From a bacterium (Candidatus Blackallbacteria) CG13_big_fil_rev_8_21_14_2_50_49_14 (lineage in GTDB: Bacteria; Cyanobacteriota; Sericytochromatia; UBA7694), in the NCBI GenBank assembly GCA_002783405.1, contig PFGG01000024.1, forward strand, positions 1 through 32,530: a DNA stretch of 32,530 nt, given 5' to 3'. Shown piece by piece: positions 25,701-31,656 of the stretch. Below the pieces are notes generated by a model. The model searched no databases. It was not told the origin of the DNA and saw only the letters and a program-made list of their open reading frames with translations. The position numbers and the translations under genes are program-made. Each line of letters opens with the position of its first letter. Position 1 is the stretch's first letter.

Positions 25701-25960
25701 CGATGGCGGTGGGTATTATTTCTGGACTGACCTTTTCAACGGCTTTGACCCTCTTGGTGGTGCCTGCGATGTATATGATTACCGAATCGATGATGGGACG
25801 TTTTCACCGTCTACAGGCCTGGTTTGGCAAGCGTTTCCGCCGTAACGCTGAGCCTCGCATGGCGATGGTAGGGGGCAATGCCGTGGATATTCAGAATGTG
25901 CATGCTGCGCATGAGGCCATGCGAGATACTGAGCAGGACAAACCTGACGCTGAGTCATGA
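22712..25960 (+). CDS. RND-family multidrug efflux pump (AcrB/HAE1 type)
   Basis: This 1082-residue inner-membrane protein has the usual duplicated RND layout: a membrane helix (about 12-30), a large periplasmic loop, a block of five helices, another helix, a second large loop, and a final five-helix block. The proton-relay helix reads GMIVDNAIVIVE, with Asp397 in place but Asn398 where AcrB has a second Asp; VDN is common in this superfamily. The second-half counterpart is VVNNGIILIDYI. The second periplasmic loop contains a glycine-rich stretch GPGGGGGEG near residue 603. A hydrophilic tail of about 50 residues follows the last helix. Export is driven by proton antiport. Hydrophobic or amphiphilic substrates are likely, not heavy metals, as no CzcA-type signature is seen. 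Confidence 0.94.
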   Translation: MKITNWAIRNATTVFILIFITVMLGLNSYMSVPKEAAPDVKIPILIVTVPYIGVASQDIETLVTVPIEKKLKELSNVRSIKSTSAEGASMTTIEFEPNVDLDQAFQKVRDKVDLAKPDLPKDAEEPMIIEINISEFPIMFVNVSGEAGLVKLKQIADELEDEIEQVTGVLDVNVVGGLKREIKVIVDSNRLDAYGLAFNDVITAIQTENVNIPGGSIQLGNVKYLVRIPGEFTSVPEIENIVVKTPKGQPIYMRDIAKVVDGYKDRETYARLNGEESVSISVQKRIGENIIQLSDAVKKIVEKKQTQVPKGIQIVITSDQSTFVRSIVSDLENNIITGLLLVILVLFFAMGFSNATFVSLAIPLSMLMTFVVIEALGLTMNMIVLFSLVVSLGMIVDNAIVIVESIYRLMQEGMDRLAAAKQAAEELGIPMLTSTLTTLAAFFPLLFWPGTIGDFMKYLPMVLMITLSASLFVATVINPVFAARFMKVRKGDVKENLEQLSPWMQTYKNILLVAVRHKYLTLGVGLVFLISSFVVYGKLGKGAIFFSQAEPSNAFVSVKCPEGTRVEVTNRIVEQVEAIVNKHKKNMDFVIASVGSANQSEGPGGGGGEGSYSHLGRVSIDFVDLQKRTRSSKVVLDEIRDELKTLTGADFEVGEQQQGPPTGAPVSIDISGPDFAVLEQLRQEVREILTGIPGAVDVRDNFSTGKPEVQVNVDRAKASLVKLSTSSIANTVRTAVNGTDASNFRELDEEYDIIVRLEEDQRHSIEDIGRLKIANKDGDQIPISMVANIDTTGGIGAIRRKDSNRTVTVEANVQGRVSGEVIADVEKILKKKSLPPGYAISFGGEQEDRKATGAFLGKAFMMVLLMIFLIMVTQFNSLLLPLIIMSTIILSVGGVLYGLVITQSPFSIVLTGLAVVSLAGVVVNNGIILIDYIQLLRKGGLSAHEAVIVAGITRLRPVLLTAGTTILGLIPTALGVGIDFRTLSLSIGGESSKLWFSMAVGIISGLTFSTALTLLVVPAMYMITESMMGRFHRLQAWFGKRFRRNAEPRMAMVGGNAVDIQNVHAAHEAMRDTEQDKPDAES

Positions 25961-25964
25961 AGGC

Positions 25965-26041
25965 TTGCCCGGTTTGCTATGATACGTTATGATAGATGCG
26001 TTTGCTATCTATTCAACGTAGTCAAGTTTAACGTAGTCAAG
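25965..26041 (+). promoter_or_regulatory. repeat-rich promoter/operator upstream of the Rep-like gene
   Basis: TTGCCC (25965-25970), 17 bases, then TATGAT (25988-25993) makes a reasonable promoter. It is packed with direct repeats: GTTTGCTAT at 25972-25980 and 26000-26008; TATGATA at 25978-25984 and 25988-25994 (one helical turn apart); and a 15-base tandem unit at 26012-26026 and 26027-26041 sharing AACGTAGTCAAG. Such arrays resemble autoregulatory or iteron sites of replication initiators. Confidence 0.5.
26012..26041 (+). repeat. 15-bp tandem direct repeat (two copies)
   Basis: TTCAACGTAGTCAAG is followed directly by TTTAACGTAGTCAAG, identical at 14 of 15 positions. The pair ends just before the GTG start at 26052, and its last bases form part of the ribosome binding site AAGGGG. 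It may be a binding site by which the downstream protein controls its own expression. Confidence 0.7.
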
Positions 26042-26051
26042 GGGCCGCTCT

Positions 26052-27410
26052 GTGAAAAATGTTTTGAAGCAGGATCTGAATTTTCTTCAGTATCCGCTTT
26101 GGTTTCAGGTTTCACACGGACATGCGCCTTTGGTTTGGAACCATCCTGAAGGTTATACTTACCGAGCAGCCTACCGGGCGCCGGATCAGTTGGATATGTT
26201 GTTTCTGATGTACCTTCTGATGCGTGCTCAACAGGAAAACTACAAGCCCCGTTTGGAGTTCAGTCGCTATGAAATTCTCAAGGGCTGTGGCTGCCCGATC
26301 AATCCCCAATATTTAAAGCGCCTTGAAGACAGCCTGAAGCGTTGGCTGAATGTCAGTTTGGAATATGAGAACTGTTTTTTTGATGGGGTGCGCTTCCTGT
26401 CTGCAGGTTTTCGTCTGATTGAAAATTATCGCCTGCGTGAAAAAGACAAACGGATTGAAATTCGTTTAAGTGAACCTTGGTTGCAACAGATTCAGCAATC
26501 CCTTTATTTTAAATATTTGGATTTTAGTTATTATAAAGCTTTGCGTCGCCCTGTTTCCCGCAGGCTTTTTGAACTCTTGACCACGCAGTTTAAAAGCCAG
26601 AGCCAATGGCGTCTGCCTTTGGTTGAACTGGGGCACCATCTGACACTCTACAGTCGGCGAAAAATCAATGCCGAGGGCCTTGAAGAACGCGTGATTTTCC
26701 CCAGTGATGTTTTGACTGCCTTAAAATCTGCTCTGCAGGAACTGAACCAATTGTCGAGCAATGCTGAGCTTTTGCGTGAGATGGGCATGGACCCCCGTGA
26801 AATCTACGGAGTTACCTTTGAGGTGCAAAGCCATCGCAAAATGATTGAACTCAACCGGGTCTCGCTGACGCATCTTTTTGACGCTCTGACCTATAGCCCT
26901 GAGCCTGAAAAGCCAGAGCATGCTTTTGCTGAACCCCTTTTACAGGAGCTTTTAAGTTATCTCAAGCGCAGTTCGCGTCCGCTTCAAGAATTGGTAACTC
27001 AATCCTATCAAAGCTATGGGTTTGAATATGTCAAATGGAATATTTTTTATGCCAATCGCAATGGTGCGAAAAATTACGCGAATTATCTAAAACTTTGTCT
27101 TCAGCATAATTGGGCTCAAGAATTCCGTGAGGAATATGAGCGCATGTTTGCCAGCAATGAAGAGAGTTTGGACAGTCGCAAAATTTCAGCTTTGATCAAG
27201 GTGGCTGAACAGGCCGATTATCTGACCTTGCAGGATGGTCAGAAGTTCAAGATCAAACGTGTTTTTCCGAATGGCGCGCTTGAAATAACCAATCGCAACT
27301 ACAAAATGGACTTCGTGCTTTCACCAGCCCAGGCCTATGCCTGTCGTTTTGAGCGGGATTTGCCGCAGACAGAGCCACGGCGCCGGGGACGCCCGCGAAA
27401 AAATAGCTGA
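26052..27410 (+). CDS. replication initiator protein A (RPA)-like protein with AT-hook-like tail
   Basis: This 452-residue protein resembles plasmid-type replication initiators of the RPA group. Residues about 45-125 form a first winged-helix-like region with conserved acidic and aromatic positions. Residues 155-240 (YLDFSYYKALRRPVSRRLFE, LPLVELGHHLTL, FPSDVLTALKSALQELNQL) match the RPA core. The C-terminus ends RRRGRPRKNS, which contains the GRP core of an AT-hook for minor-groove binding. Translation must begin with GTG at 26052, since no ATG is in frame nearby; AAGGGG is 7 bases upstream. Chromosomal neighbours (ftsH, murQ, dnaX) suggest this is a resident copy, not plasmid-borne. It could be a captured initiator or a regulator of that ancestry. 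No partner par genes are seen. Confidence 0.65.
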   Translation: MKNVLKQDLNFLQYPLWFQVSHGHAPLVWNHPEGYTYRAAYRAPDQLDMLFLMYLLMRAQQENYKPRLEFSRYEILKGCGCPINPQYLKRLEDSLKRWLNVSLEYENCFFDGVRFLSAGFRLIENYRLREKDKRIEIRLSEPWLQQIQQSLYFKYLDFSYYKALRRPVSRRLFELLTTQFKSQSQWRLPLVELGHHLTLYSRRKINAEGLEERVIFPSDVLTALKSALQELNQLSSNAELLREMGMDPREIYGVTFEVQSHRKMIELNRVSLTHLFDALTYSPEPEKPEHAFAEPLLQELLSYLKRSSRPLQELVTQSYQSYGFEYVKWNIFYANRNGAKNYANYLKLCLQHNWAQEFREEYERMFASNEESLDSRKISALIKVAEQADYLTLQDGQKFKIKRVFPNGALEITNRNYKMDFVLSPAQAYACRFERDLPQTEPRRRGRPRKNS

Positions 27411-27414
27411 ATTC

Positions 27415-27423
27415 TGATATAAT
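27415..27423 (+). promoter_or_regulatory. extended -10 promoter
   Basis: TGA directly before TATAAT (27418-27423) makes a perfect -10 with the TGN extension, placed just after the Rep-like stop and 30 bases before the next start at 27453. No clear -35 is present, as is usual for extended -10 promoters. Confidence 0.45.
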
Positions 27424-27452
27424 CAGGGCATGTGCCTGTAAAAGGGGTTCTG

Positions 27453-28862
27453 ATGCCGTCAATTCAATCTATTTCATCTCCAATTATGCCTGCTCAGCAA
27501 GGTCGACAACGTTTGGGTGGGTTACAGCCATCCTCCTGGAAAATCCGCCCTGATCGCTCTGAAACCAGTGAATTAAAACCCCAAGACCGTTATCTGTCAC
27601 AGGGGCCGAAGATTCGCAGTTTGGATCTTTCACTTGTTTCTCTGCCCGATAAGCCCTTGGCGGTGATTTCTCATCAGGAAGTGCCAGCCCAGATCCAGTT
27701 TTCGAAAAACCATCTTTTAACCGCTTTAAATCTGGCCTTGGGAAAATTATCCAGTTCAGAGGAACACGCGCATATTCATCCTTTGGCAGAAGCTGCACAC
27801 AGTATTCGGGTGGCATCGCCCCAAGCTCTGGCGGGGGCTGAAGACAAGCTCAACCAAAAAATTCAAGCGGTTTTGGCGCAGCCACGCAGTCAGGCTTTGC
27901 GGGAACGGTTGAGTTCACGAATAGAAACATCACTTGCGCGGCTTGAAGATCGCATGGGTAAAACCGACAGTCCCCGTCTGCAACGCTTGCACGAGATTTT
28001 ATCGCAGGGTCTTGAAAGATTAAAAGCAGTAGCCACAGGTGAGCGGGCTTTGCCTGAGTCAGAAAAAAAACAAGCCATTTTGGCTTTGACCCTGAACCAG
28101 GTGGTGGGGCATCTCTGTAAAGAGGGCAGCCCGCAGGAGCAGGCCACGCGCATGCAGCAATGGGCCTTATTGGTTGAAGAACTGAAGCAAAATCAGCCCT
28201 TGACGGCTCAACTGATGTTGGATGCTGCTGCGCGTTTGAATGTCGAAGATCAAACCGCTTTGGAGCAGGATTTGGCGAGCAGTCTTGCGCTTTTGAGTGG
28301 GCCCGGTCAAAAACTTCCTGAGGGCCTTTTAAATGCTGCGCTGCCTGAAACAGGGGTTGAGGCGCTTGCTTTGATTCATGATATGAATGCCAGTGAACTC
28401 TTCACTTTTGGTTCCGCGATGAAAGCCCTCTCTGCTGAAATTCGTGGAGAGTGGTTGCCTGCTGCATCGGATCTCAATTCTGAGATCACTGCGGGTCTGG
28501 CCCAGTTGGAAATTCTTTCCAGCGATGCCCAGGATTTGATTAAAAAAGCCGATGAATTGGCTTTGGCTCCTCTTGCCCCCAAGCCCGAACCCCCCAAAGG
28601 CTTTGAAGAGGGCGTGCTTTCGCTGGTTCGTGAATTCAAAAAAATTATTCAGCAATTGGACAAAGATCAATCTGCGCTCTTTCTGAAAAATCTGGCACAT
28701 GTGCTGGAACAACGCAAACATGACAATGCCTTTATTGATCAAATACAGGCCGATTTACGTTTTGACGCAACCTTGCGCGGGCAACGCGAGAATTTGAAAG
28801 AACAGGTTGAAACCCGCTATCAGCATGTTTTGGAACAATTTCAGCAGATTGCTGTGGCCTAG
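27453..28862 (+). CDS. hypothetical helical protein
   Basis: I do not recognise this 469-residue protein. The first ~95 residues are Ser/Pro/Gln-rich and likely disordered. From about 85 on it is almost entirely helical, rich in Leu, Ala, Glu and Gln, with stretches such as RERLSSRIETSLARLEDRMG and EGVLSLVREFKKIIQQLDKD that could form coiled coils. There is no signal peptide or membrane segment. I choose ATG 27453 because AAAGGGG (27441-27447) is 5 bases upstream; the frame is open from a GTG at 27432. It is transcribed from an extended -10 promoter, separate from the Rep-like gene. The 3' end overlaps the converging secreted-protein gene by four bases. Confidence 0.72.
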   Translation: MPSIQSISSPIMPAQQGRQRLGGLQPSSWKIRPDRSETSELKPQDRYLSQGPKIRSLDLSLVSLPDKPLAVISHQEVPAQIQFSKNHLLTALNLALGKLSSSEEHAHIHPLAEAAHSIRVASPQALAGAEDKLNQKIQAVLAQPRSQALRERLSSRIETSLARLEDRMGKTDSPRLQRLHEILSQGLERLKAVATGERALPESEKKQAILALTLNQVVGHLCKEGSPQEQATRMQQWALLVEELKQNQPLTAQLMLDAAARLNVEDQTALEQDLASSLALLSGPGQKLPEGLLNAALPETGVEALALIHDMNASELFTFGSAMKALSAEIRGEWLPAASDLNSEITAGLAQLEILSSDAQDLIKKADELALAPLAPKPEPPKGFEEGVLSLVREFKKIIQQLDKDQSALFLKNLAHVLEQRKHDNAFIDQIQADLRFDATLRGQRENLKEQVETRYQHVLEQFQQIAVA

Positions 28863-29344
28863 CGCGCAAATAGGCTGAGGCGGGTAGAGCCCACATCTCC
28901 CTGCTGGGTCACCACAGAAGCCACCACAGCATAGCGCCCGCCTTTGGCAAAGGTGTATTTCAGGCTGGTTTCTTTGGGTGAACTGCTTTGGTGCAGAAAT
29001 TTATCGTCAAAATCAAGCATGGGCAACCCCAGATCAATCACCTGAAAGACATAGGCTTTGATGGGAGCAATCTTGTTTTTGTTTTTGACTTCAATTTGCA
29101 TTTTGACGGTTCCCGGAGCGACAATCACGGCATTTGAAAGCAAGGAGCGGGGCTCGGTCAAGAGTACAGGCTGGGGAATTTCAAAATCCTGATTGGGGGG
29201 TGGGGGAGCAATGTCCAGCAGAATACTTTTGAGTAAATCCTGCTGTTGGTTTTCGTTGCTGGGTTTGGGGGTGGCTTGTGGAGCTGCCCATAAGGGCGGT
29301 GCGAGGCAGAGGGCGAGACCGCAGGCGATCAGCAGGCGTTTCAT
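28859..29344 (-). CDS. secreted protein of unknown function
   Basis: This 161-residue protein has a clear signal peptide (MKRLLIACGLALCLAPPLWA, cleavage likely after Ala20/21) and a Pro/Gln-rich mature N-terminus to about residue 60. Then comes a beta-rich domain of about 100 residues (VKMQIEVKNKNKIAPIKAYV, KYTFAKGGRYAVVASVVTQQ) that reads like a small Ig-like or CARDB-type sandwich. It should be periplasmic or extracellular. Its start overlaps the stop of the upstream gene as ATGA, so it is made together with that secreted protein. I know no family for it. Confidence 0.7.
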   Translation of the reverse strand: MKRLLIACGLALCLAPPLWAAPQATPKPSNENQQQDLLKSILLDIAPPPPNQDFEIPQPVLLTEPRSLLSNAVIVAPGTVKMQIEVKNKNKIAPIKAYVFQVIDLGLPMLDFDDKFLHQSSSPKETSLKYTFAKGGRYAVVASVVTQQGDVGSTRLSLFAR

Positions 29345-29970
29345 GATTTTTCTCCTGTGCAGGAAGGTTGATAAAGTTTGAGATATTCCACAATCAGCTC
29401 CACGGCTTGCGGGCGCAAATCTTTTTGAAGACTCTTGTTTTCAAGTGCATTTTCAGTTTGCAGCCAGACCTGGCACCAGAGTTTGGGGCGGTTGATATAA
29501 TCCTGGGCTTCGGCAATGGCCAAAACCATTTGCGCCGACTGATACTGCCAGAGCTGACGTGCACCACGACGAACCCAGACCAGGCCTGGACGGGGGTGGA
29601 AATAATCATCCAGAACCATCATATAGCCCAGAATCAGCTTTTCTTCGCCGTTGAGCGGCAAAATTTCAGGGGCTGCTCCGGGTTGTTGGTAGTTTTTGCG
29701 TAAAATTTCGAGCAGACGTTGGTGGTTTTGCTGGCCTTCAAATTTCCAGCCCAGGGCATTGACCAGGGCCAGTTTCTGGTCCAGGGGTGTTTGGGAATCT
29801 GTCAAGATAGCCCCCATTTCAGGGGTTAAGACATGGTTTTGGCTGGCGGCTTGTACCCAGGCCAAATCGCCATAGGCTTCGCTGAAGGTTGTGGAGGTGA
29901 CAGGGGAGTCGGCCCACGCAGGAAAACCGAAGCTGAGCAAGGCCAAGCTGGCCAGTAGAAATTTTTTCAT
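29341..29970 (-). CDS. secreted helical protein of unknown function
   Basis: This 209-residue protein has a signal peptide (MKKFLLASLALLSFGFPAWA, cleavage after Ala20). The mature part is mostly helical with many Trp, Leu and Gln residues (GDLAWVQAASQNHVLTPEMG, KLALVNALGWKFEGQQNHQR, GARQLWQYQSAQMVLAIAEA). It has two cysteines (in LWCQVW and QPSCTG) that could form a disulfide. No family is recognised. The start has AAAGGA 8 bases upstream and an extended -10 element further up. It is the first gene of a two-gene secreted unit, sealed off from the upstream lipoprotein gene by a strong terminator. Confidence 0.72.
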   Translation of the reverse strand: MKKFLLASLALLSFGFPAWADSPVTSTTFSEAYGDLAWVQAASQNHVLTPEMGAILTDSQTPLDQKLALVNALGWKFEGQQNHQRLLEILRKNYQQPGAAPEILPLNGEEKLILGYMMVLDDYFHPRPGLVWVRRGARQLWQYQSAQMVLAIAEAQDYINRPKLWCQVWLQTENALENKSLQKDLRPQAVELIVEYLKLYQPSCTGEKS

Positions 29971-29999
29971 AGCGAAATTCCTTTTATCAGACTGTTCAA

Positions 30000-30008
30000 A
30001 TTATGCCA
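30000..30008 (-). promoter_or_regulatory. extended -10 promoter of the two-gene secreted unit
   Basis: On the minus strand TGG is followed by CATAAT (30000-30005), a five-of-six -10 with TGN extension, 30 bases before the start codon at 29970 and just past the terminator of the upstream gene. No good -35 is present. Confidence 0.33.
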
Positions 30009-30046
30009 TACCCTGTAAAAAGATGGGCTTTCGCTCCAGACAAAGC

Positions 30047-30072
30047 AAAAGCCCCCGTCACCGGGGGCTTTT
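30047..30072 (-). terminator. rho-independent terminator, potentially bidirectional
   Basis: AAAAGCCCCC (30047-30056) pairs perfectly with GGGGGCTTTT (30063-30072) around a six-base loop, giving a strong GC stem with a T tract on either strand. On the minus strand it follows the stop of the Asp-box lipoprotein by 15 bases and should end that transcript. Confidence 0.9.
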
Positions 30073-30087
30073 GGCTTTTAAACCGTG

Positions 30088-31440
30088 CTATTTTGAGGGC
30101 TGGTAGACAAAATTGTCTTCGCCATAGATCATGATTTTGCCACTGGCAAAAACCTTCACATCGTAGAGATTTTTCAGCTTGCCTTTGGGGGAAAGCTTGG
30201 TCAACTCAGGGGTCAGGTCTTTCCAGGTTTTGCCTGCGTCATCACTCATGACGGCCCAACCGCCAATCGAGTTGGGAACGAAATTGCCGACCACCACGAT
30301 AATATCTCCGCTGCCATCAACTGCACGGCCATCACGGGCGCTGTCAGAGTATTTGAAGCCATGCAGGTCGAGTTCAATACTCTGCCAACTGGAGGCGGTA
30401 TTGCAGTCTTTGCCTTCAGAGCAGAGATAAATCAAGGGCAGATAGGCCCCGCTGGTCTGATCGGTTCCTACGGTCACGATGCGGCCATTTTGCCAGACCA
30501 CCATATCCAGCATTTCGCCGTCTTGGTTGGATTTTTGCAATTGTACAGTCTGGAATTGAAAGGTGGCCCCGTCTAATTTAGAGGGCATACGCACCTGGGC
30601 CGGTTCGTTGATCTTGCGGCCCGTGGCATAGAATTTATCATTGACAGCTTGAACCGCTGTGATTTGGTAGGCCGTTGCACTGGGGTTGGCCATGGTTTCT
30701 TCACCTACGCCATGCAGTTCACAGAACATATTGCTGGCATCGGGGTTAAAATTGCTGGGATCTTTGCCCGTACAGGTGTTGGCAAACCAGCTTTTGCCAG
30801 CGGCATTCTTGCCAGGGGAATAAACGGCAGTGGTGCCTGTCAGAGAATCTACCAGGATTTGACCGTCTGAGGTGACGGCGACGCCTTCGCCCTGGGCGAC
30901 GGAGGTATAGGCATTTTTGCCACGGGCATAGAGTTCGGTATAATCCATGCGCTCGGGATTGCTTTCATTGACCGTGGCCACCGGGCCAGAGCCAATCTGC
31001 CCGCTGATATAGAGCTGGCCATTGGGGTCACGGGTAATGCCCTGAACTTTGATGCCGTCAAATTTACGTTGGGCGGTCCAGGTCATGCCCCCATCTGTGG
31101 TAGTAGAGAAACCGCCGTTGCCTGATTTTCCGCAGCCCCAGAAGCCTTTGTTGTCGTTGTCCCACCAGATCGCGGCCTTGTCGCTGCAGGGCACAGAGCC
31201 GGTGAAAAGCGACCAGCCACTGGGCATATTGGGCGCGGTACTGGGCTGGCTGCTGTCTGGGCTGGCCGAGGCGCTGGGATTGGCTGAGGCTGAAGGACTG
31301 GTCGGGCTGGAAGAGGAGGCCGCAGATGGAGAGGCCTTTGGCGTACCGCTGGGGGTGGTTGGGCTGGCACAGGAAACGCTCAGCGCCAGGGTGGCCAGGG
31401 CACTTGCCAGAAGGGCAGAAGGTAATTTGAAATTTTGCAT
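30088..31440 (-). CDS. lipoprotein with Ser/Pro-rich linker and Asp-box beta-propeller-like domain
   Basis: This 450-residue protein has a lipoprotein signal peptide ending in SVSC (Cys24). A low-complexity linker of Ser, Pro, Ala and Thr follows to about residue 75. The remaining domain contains Asp-box (BNR) motifs of the S/T-x-D-x-G-x-T-W type: TTDGGMTW near the front and SDDAGKTW near the end. It also has repeated beta strands with Gly-Gln (DPNGQLYISGQ, SDGQILVDSL, QNGRIVTVGTD, SGDIIVVVGNF), consistent with a beta-propeller. Several cysteines may form disulfides. It is probably exposed on the outer membrane. I choose ATG 31440 because GGGAG lies 8 bases upstream; the longer frame begins with TTG. 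No sialidase catalytic residues are evident, so enzyme activity is not claimed. Confidence 0.75.
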   Translation of the reverse strand: MQNFKLPSALLASALATLALSVSCASPTTPSGTPKASPSAASSSSPTSPSASANPSASASPDSSQPSTAPNMPSGWSLFTGSVPCSDKAAIWWDNDNKGFWGCGKSGNGGFSTTTDGGMTWTAQRKFDGIKVQGITRDPNGQLYISGQIGSGPVATVNESNPERMDYTELYARGKNAYTSVAQGEGVAVTSDGQILVDSLTGTTAVYSPGKNAAGKSWFANTCTGKDPSNFNPDASNMFCELHGVGEETMANPSATAYQITAVQAVNDKFYATGRKINEPAQVRMPSKLDGATFQFQTVQLQKSNQDGEMLDMVVWQNGRIVTVGTDQTSGAYLPLIYLCSEGKDCNTASSWQSIELDLHGFKYSDSARDGRAVDGSGDIIVVVGNFVPNSIGGWAVMSDDAGKTWKDLTPELTKLSPKGKLKNLYDVKVFASGKIMIYGEDNFVYQPSK

Positions 31441-31488
31441 GAAAAATACTCCCAAAATCTTGATAGTGTCTACTCTTAAGACAATGGT

Positions 31489-31517
31489 TTTTTACCGGAA
31501 TGTGAAGTCTCTGTCAA
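31489..31517 (-). promoter_or_regulatory. sigma70-type promoter of the Asp-box lipoprotein
   Basis: On the minus strand a perfect TTGACA (31512-31517) is followed after 17 bases by TAAAAA (31489-31494), a four-of-six -10. It leaves a leader of roughly 40 nt before the start at 31440. The rest of the 31441-31656 gap is AT-rich and shows no gene or obvious terminator for dnaX. Confidence 0.5.
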
Positions 31518-31656
31518 GTTATGAGTATAATATACGGATAAATAAGTCTATTTTTCGATTAAATTAGAATTTCATCAGCCTGAATTGTATTGAATCGATT
31601 GAGCTTGTGTGATAGATGCTTGAATTGTCTGAAGGCTTCTTTGGCTTGAAACGCTT

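Noticed and set aside
25965-26041. CRISPR-like array
   Set aside because: The repeats are 7-15 bases, mostly in pairs and without regular spacers; they suit an operator or iteron region, not CRISPR.
31049-31567. 172-codon plus-strand frame
   Set aside because: It is the antisense shadow of the Ser/Pro-rich linker of the Asp-box lipoprotein; such low-complexity regions keep the opposite strand open.
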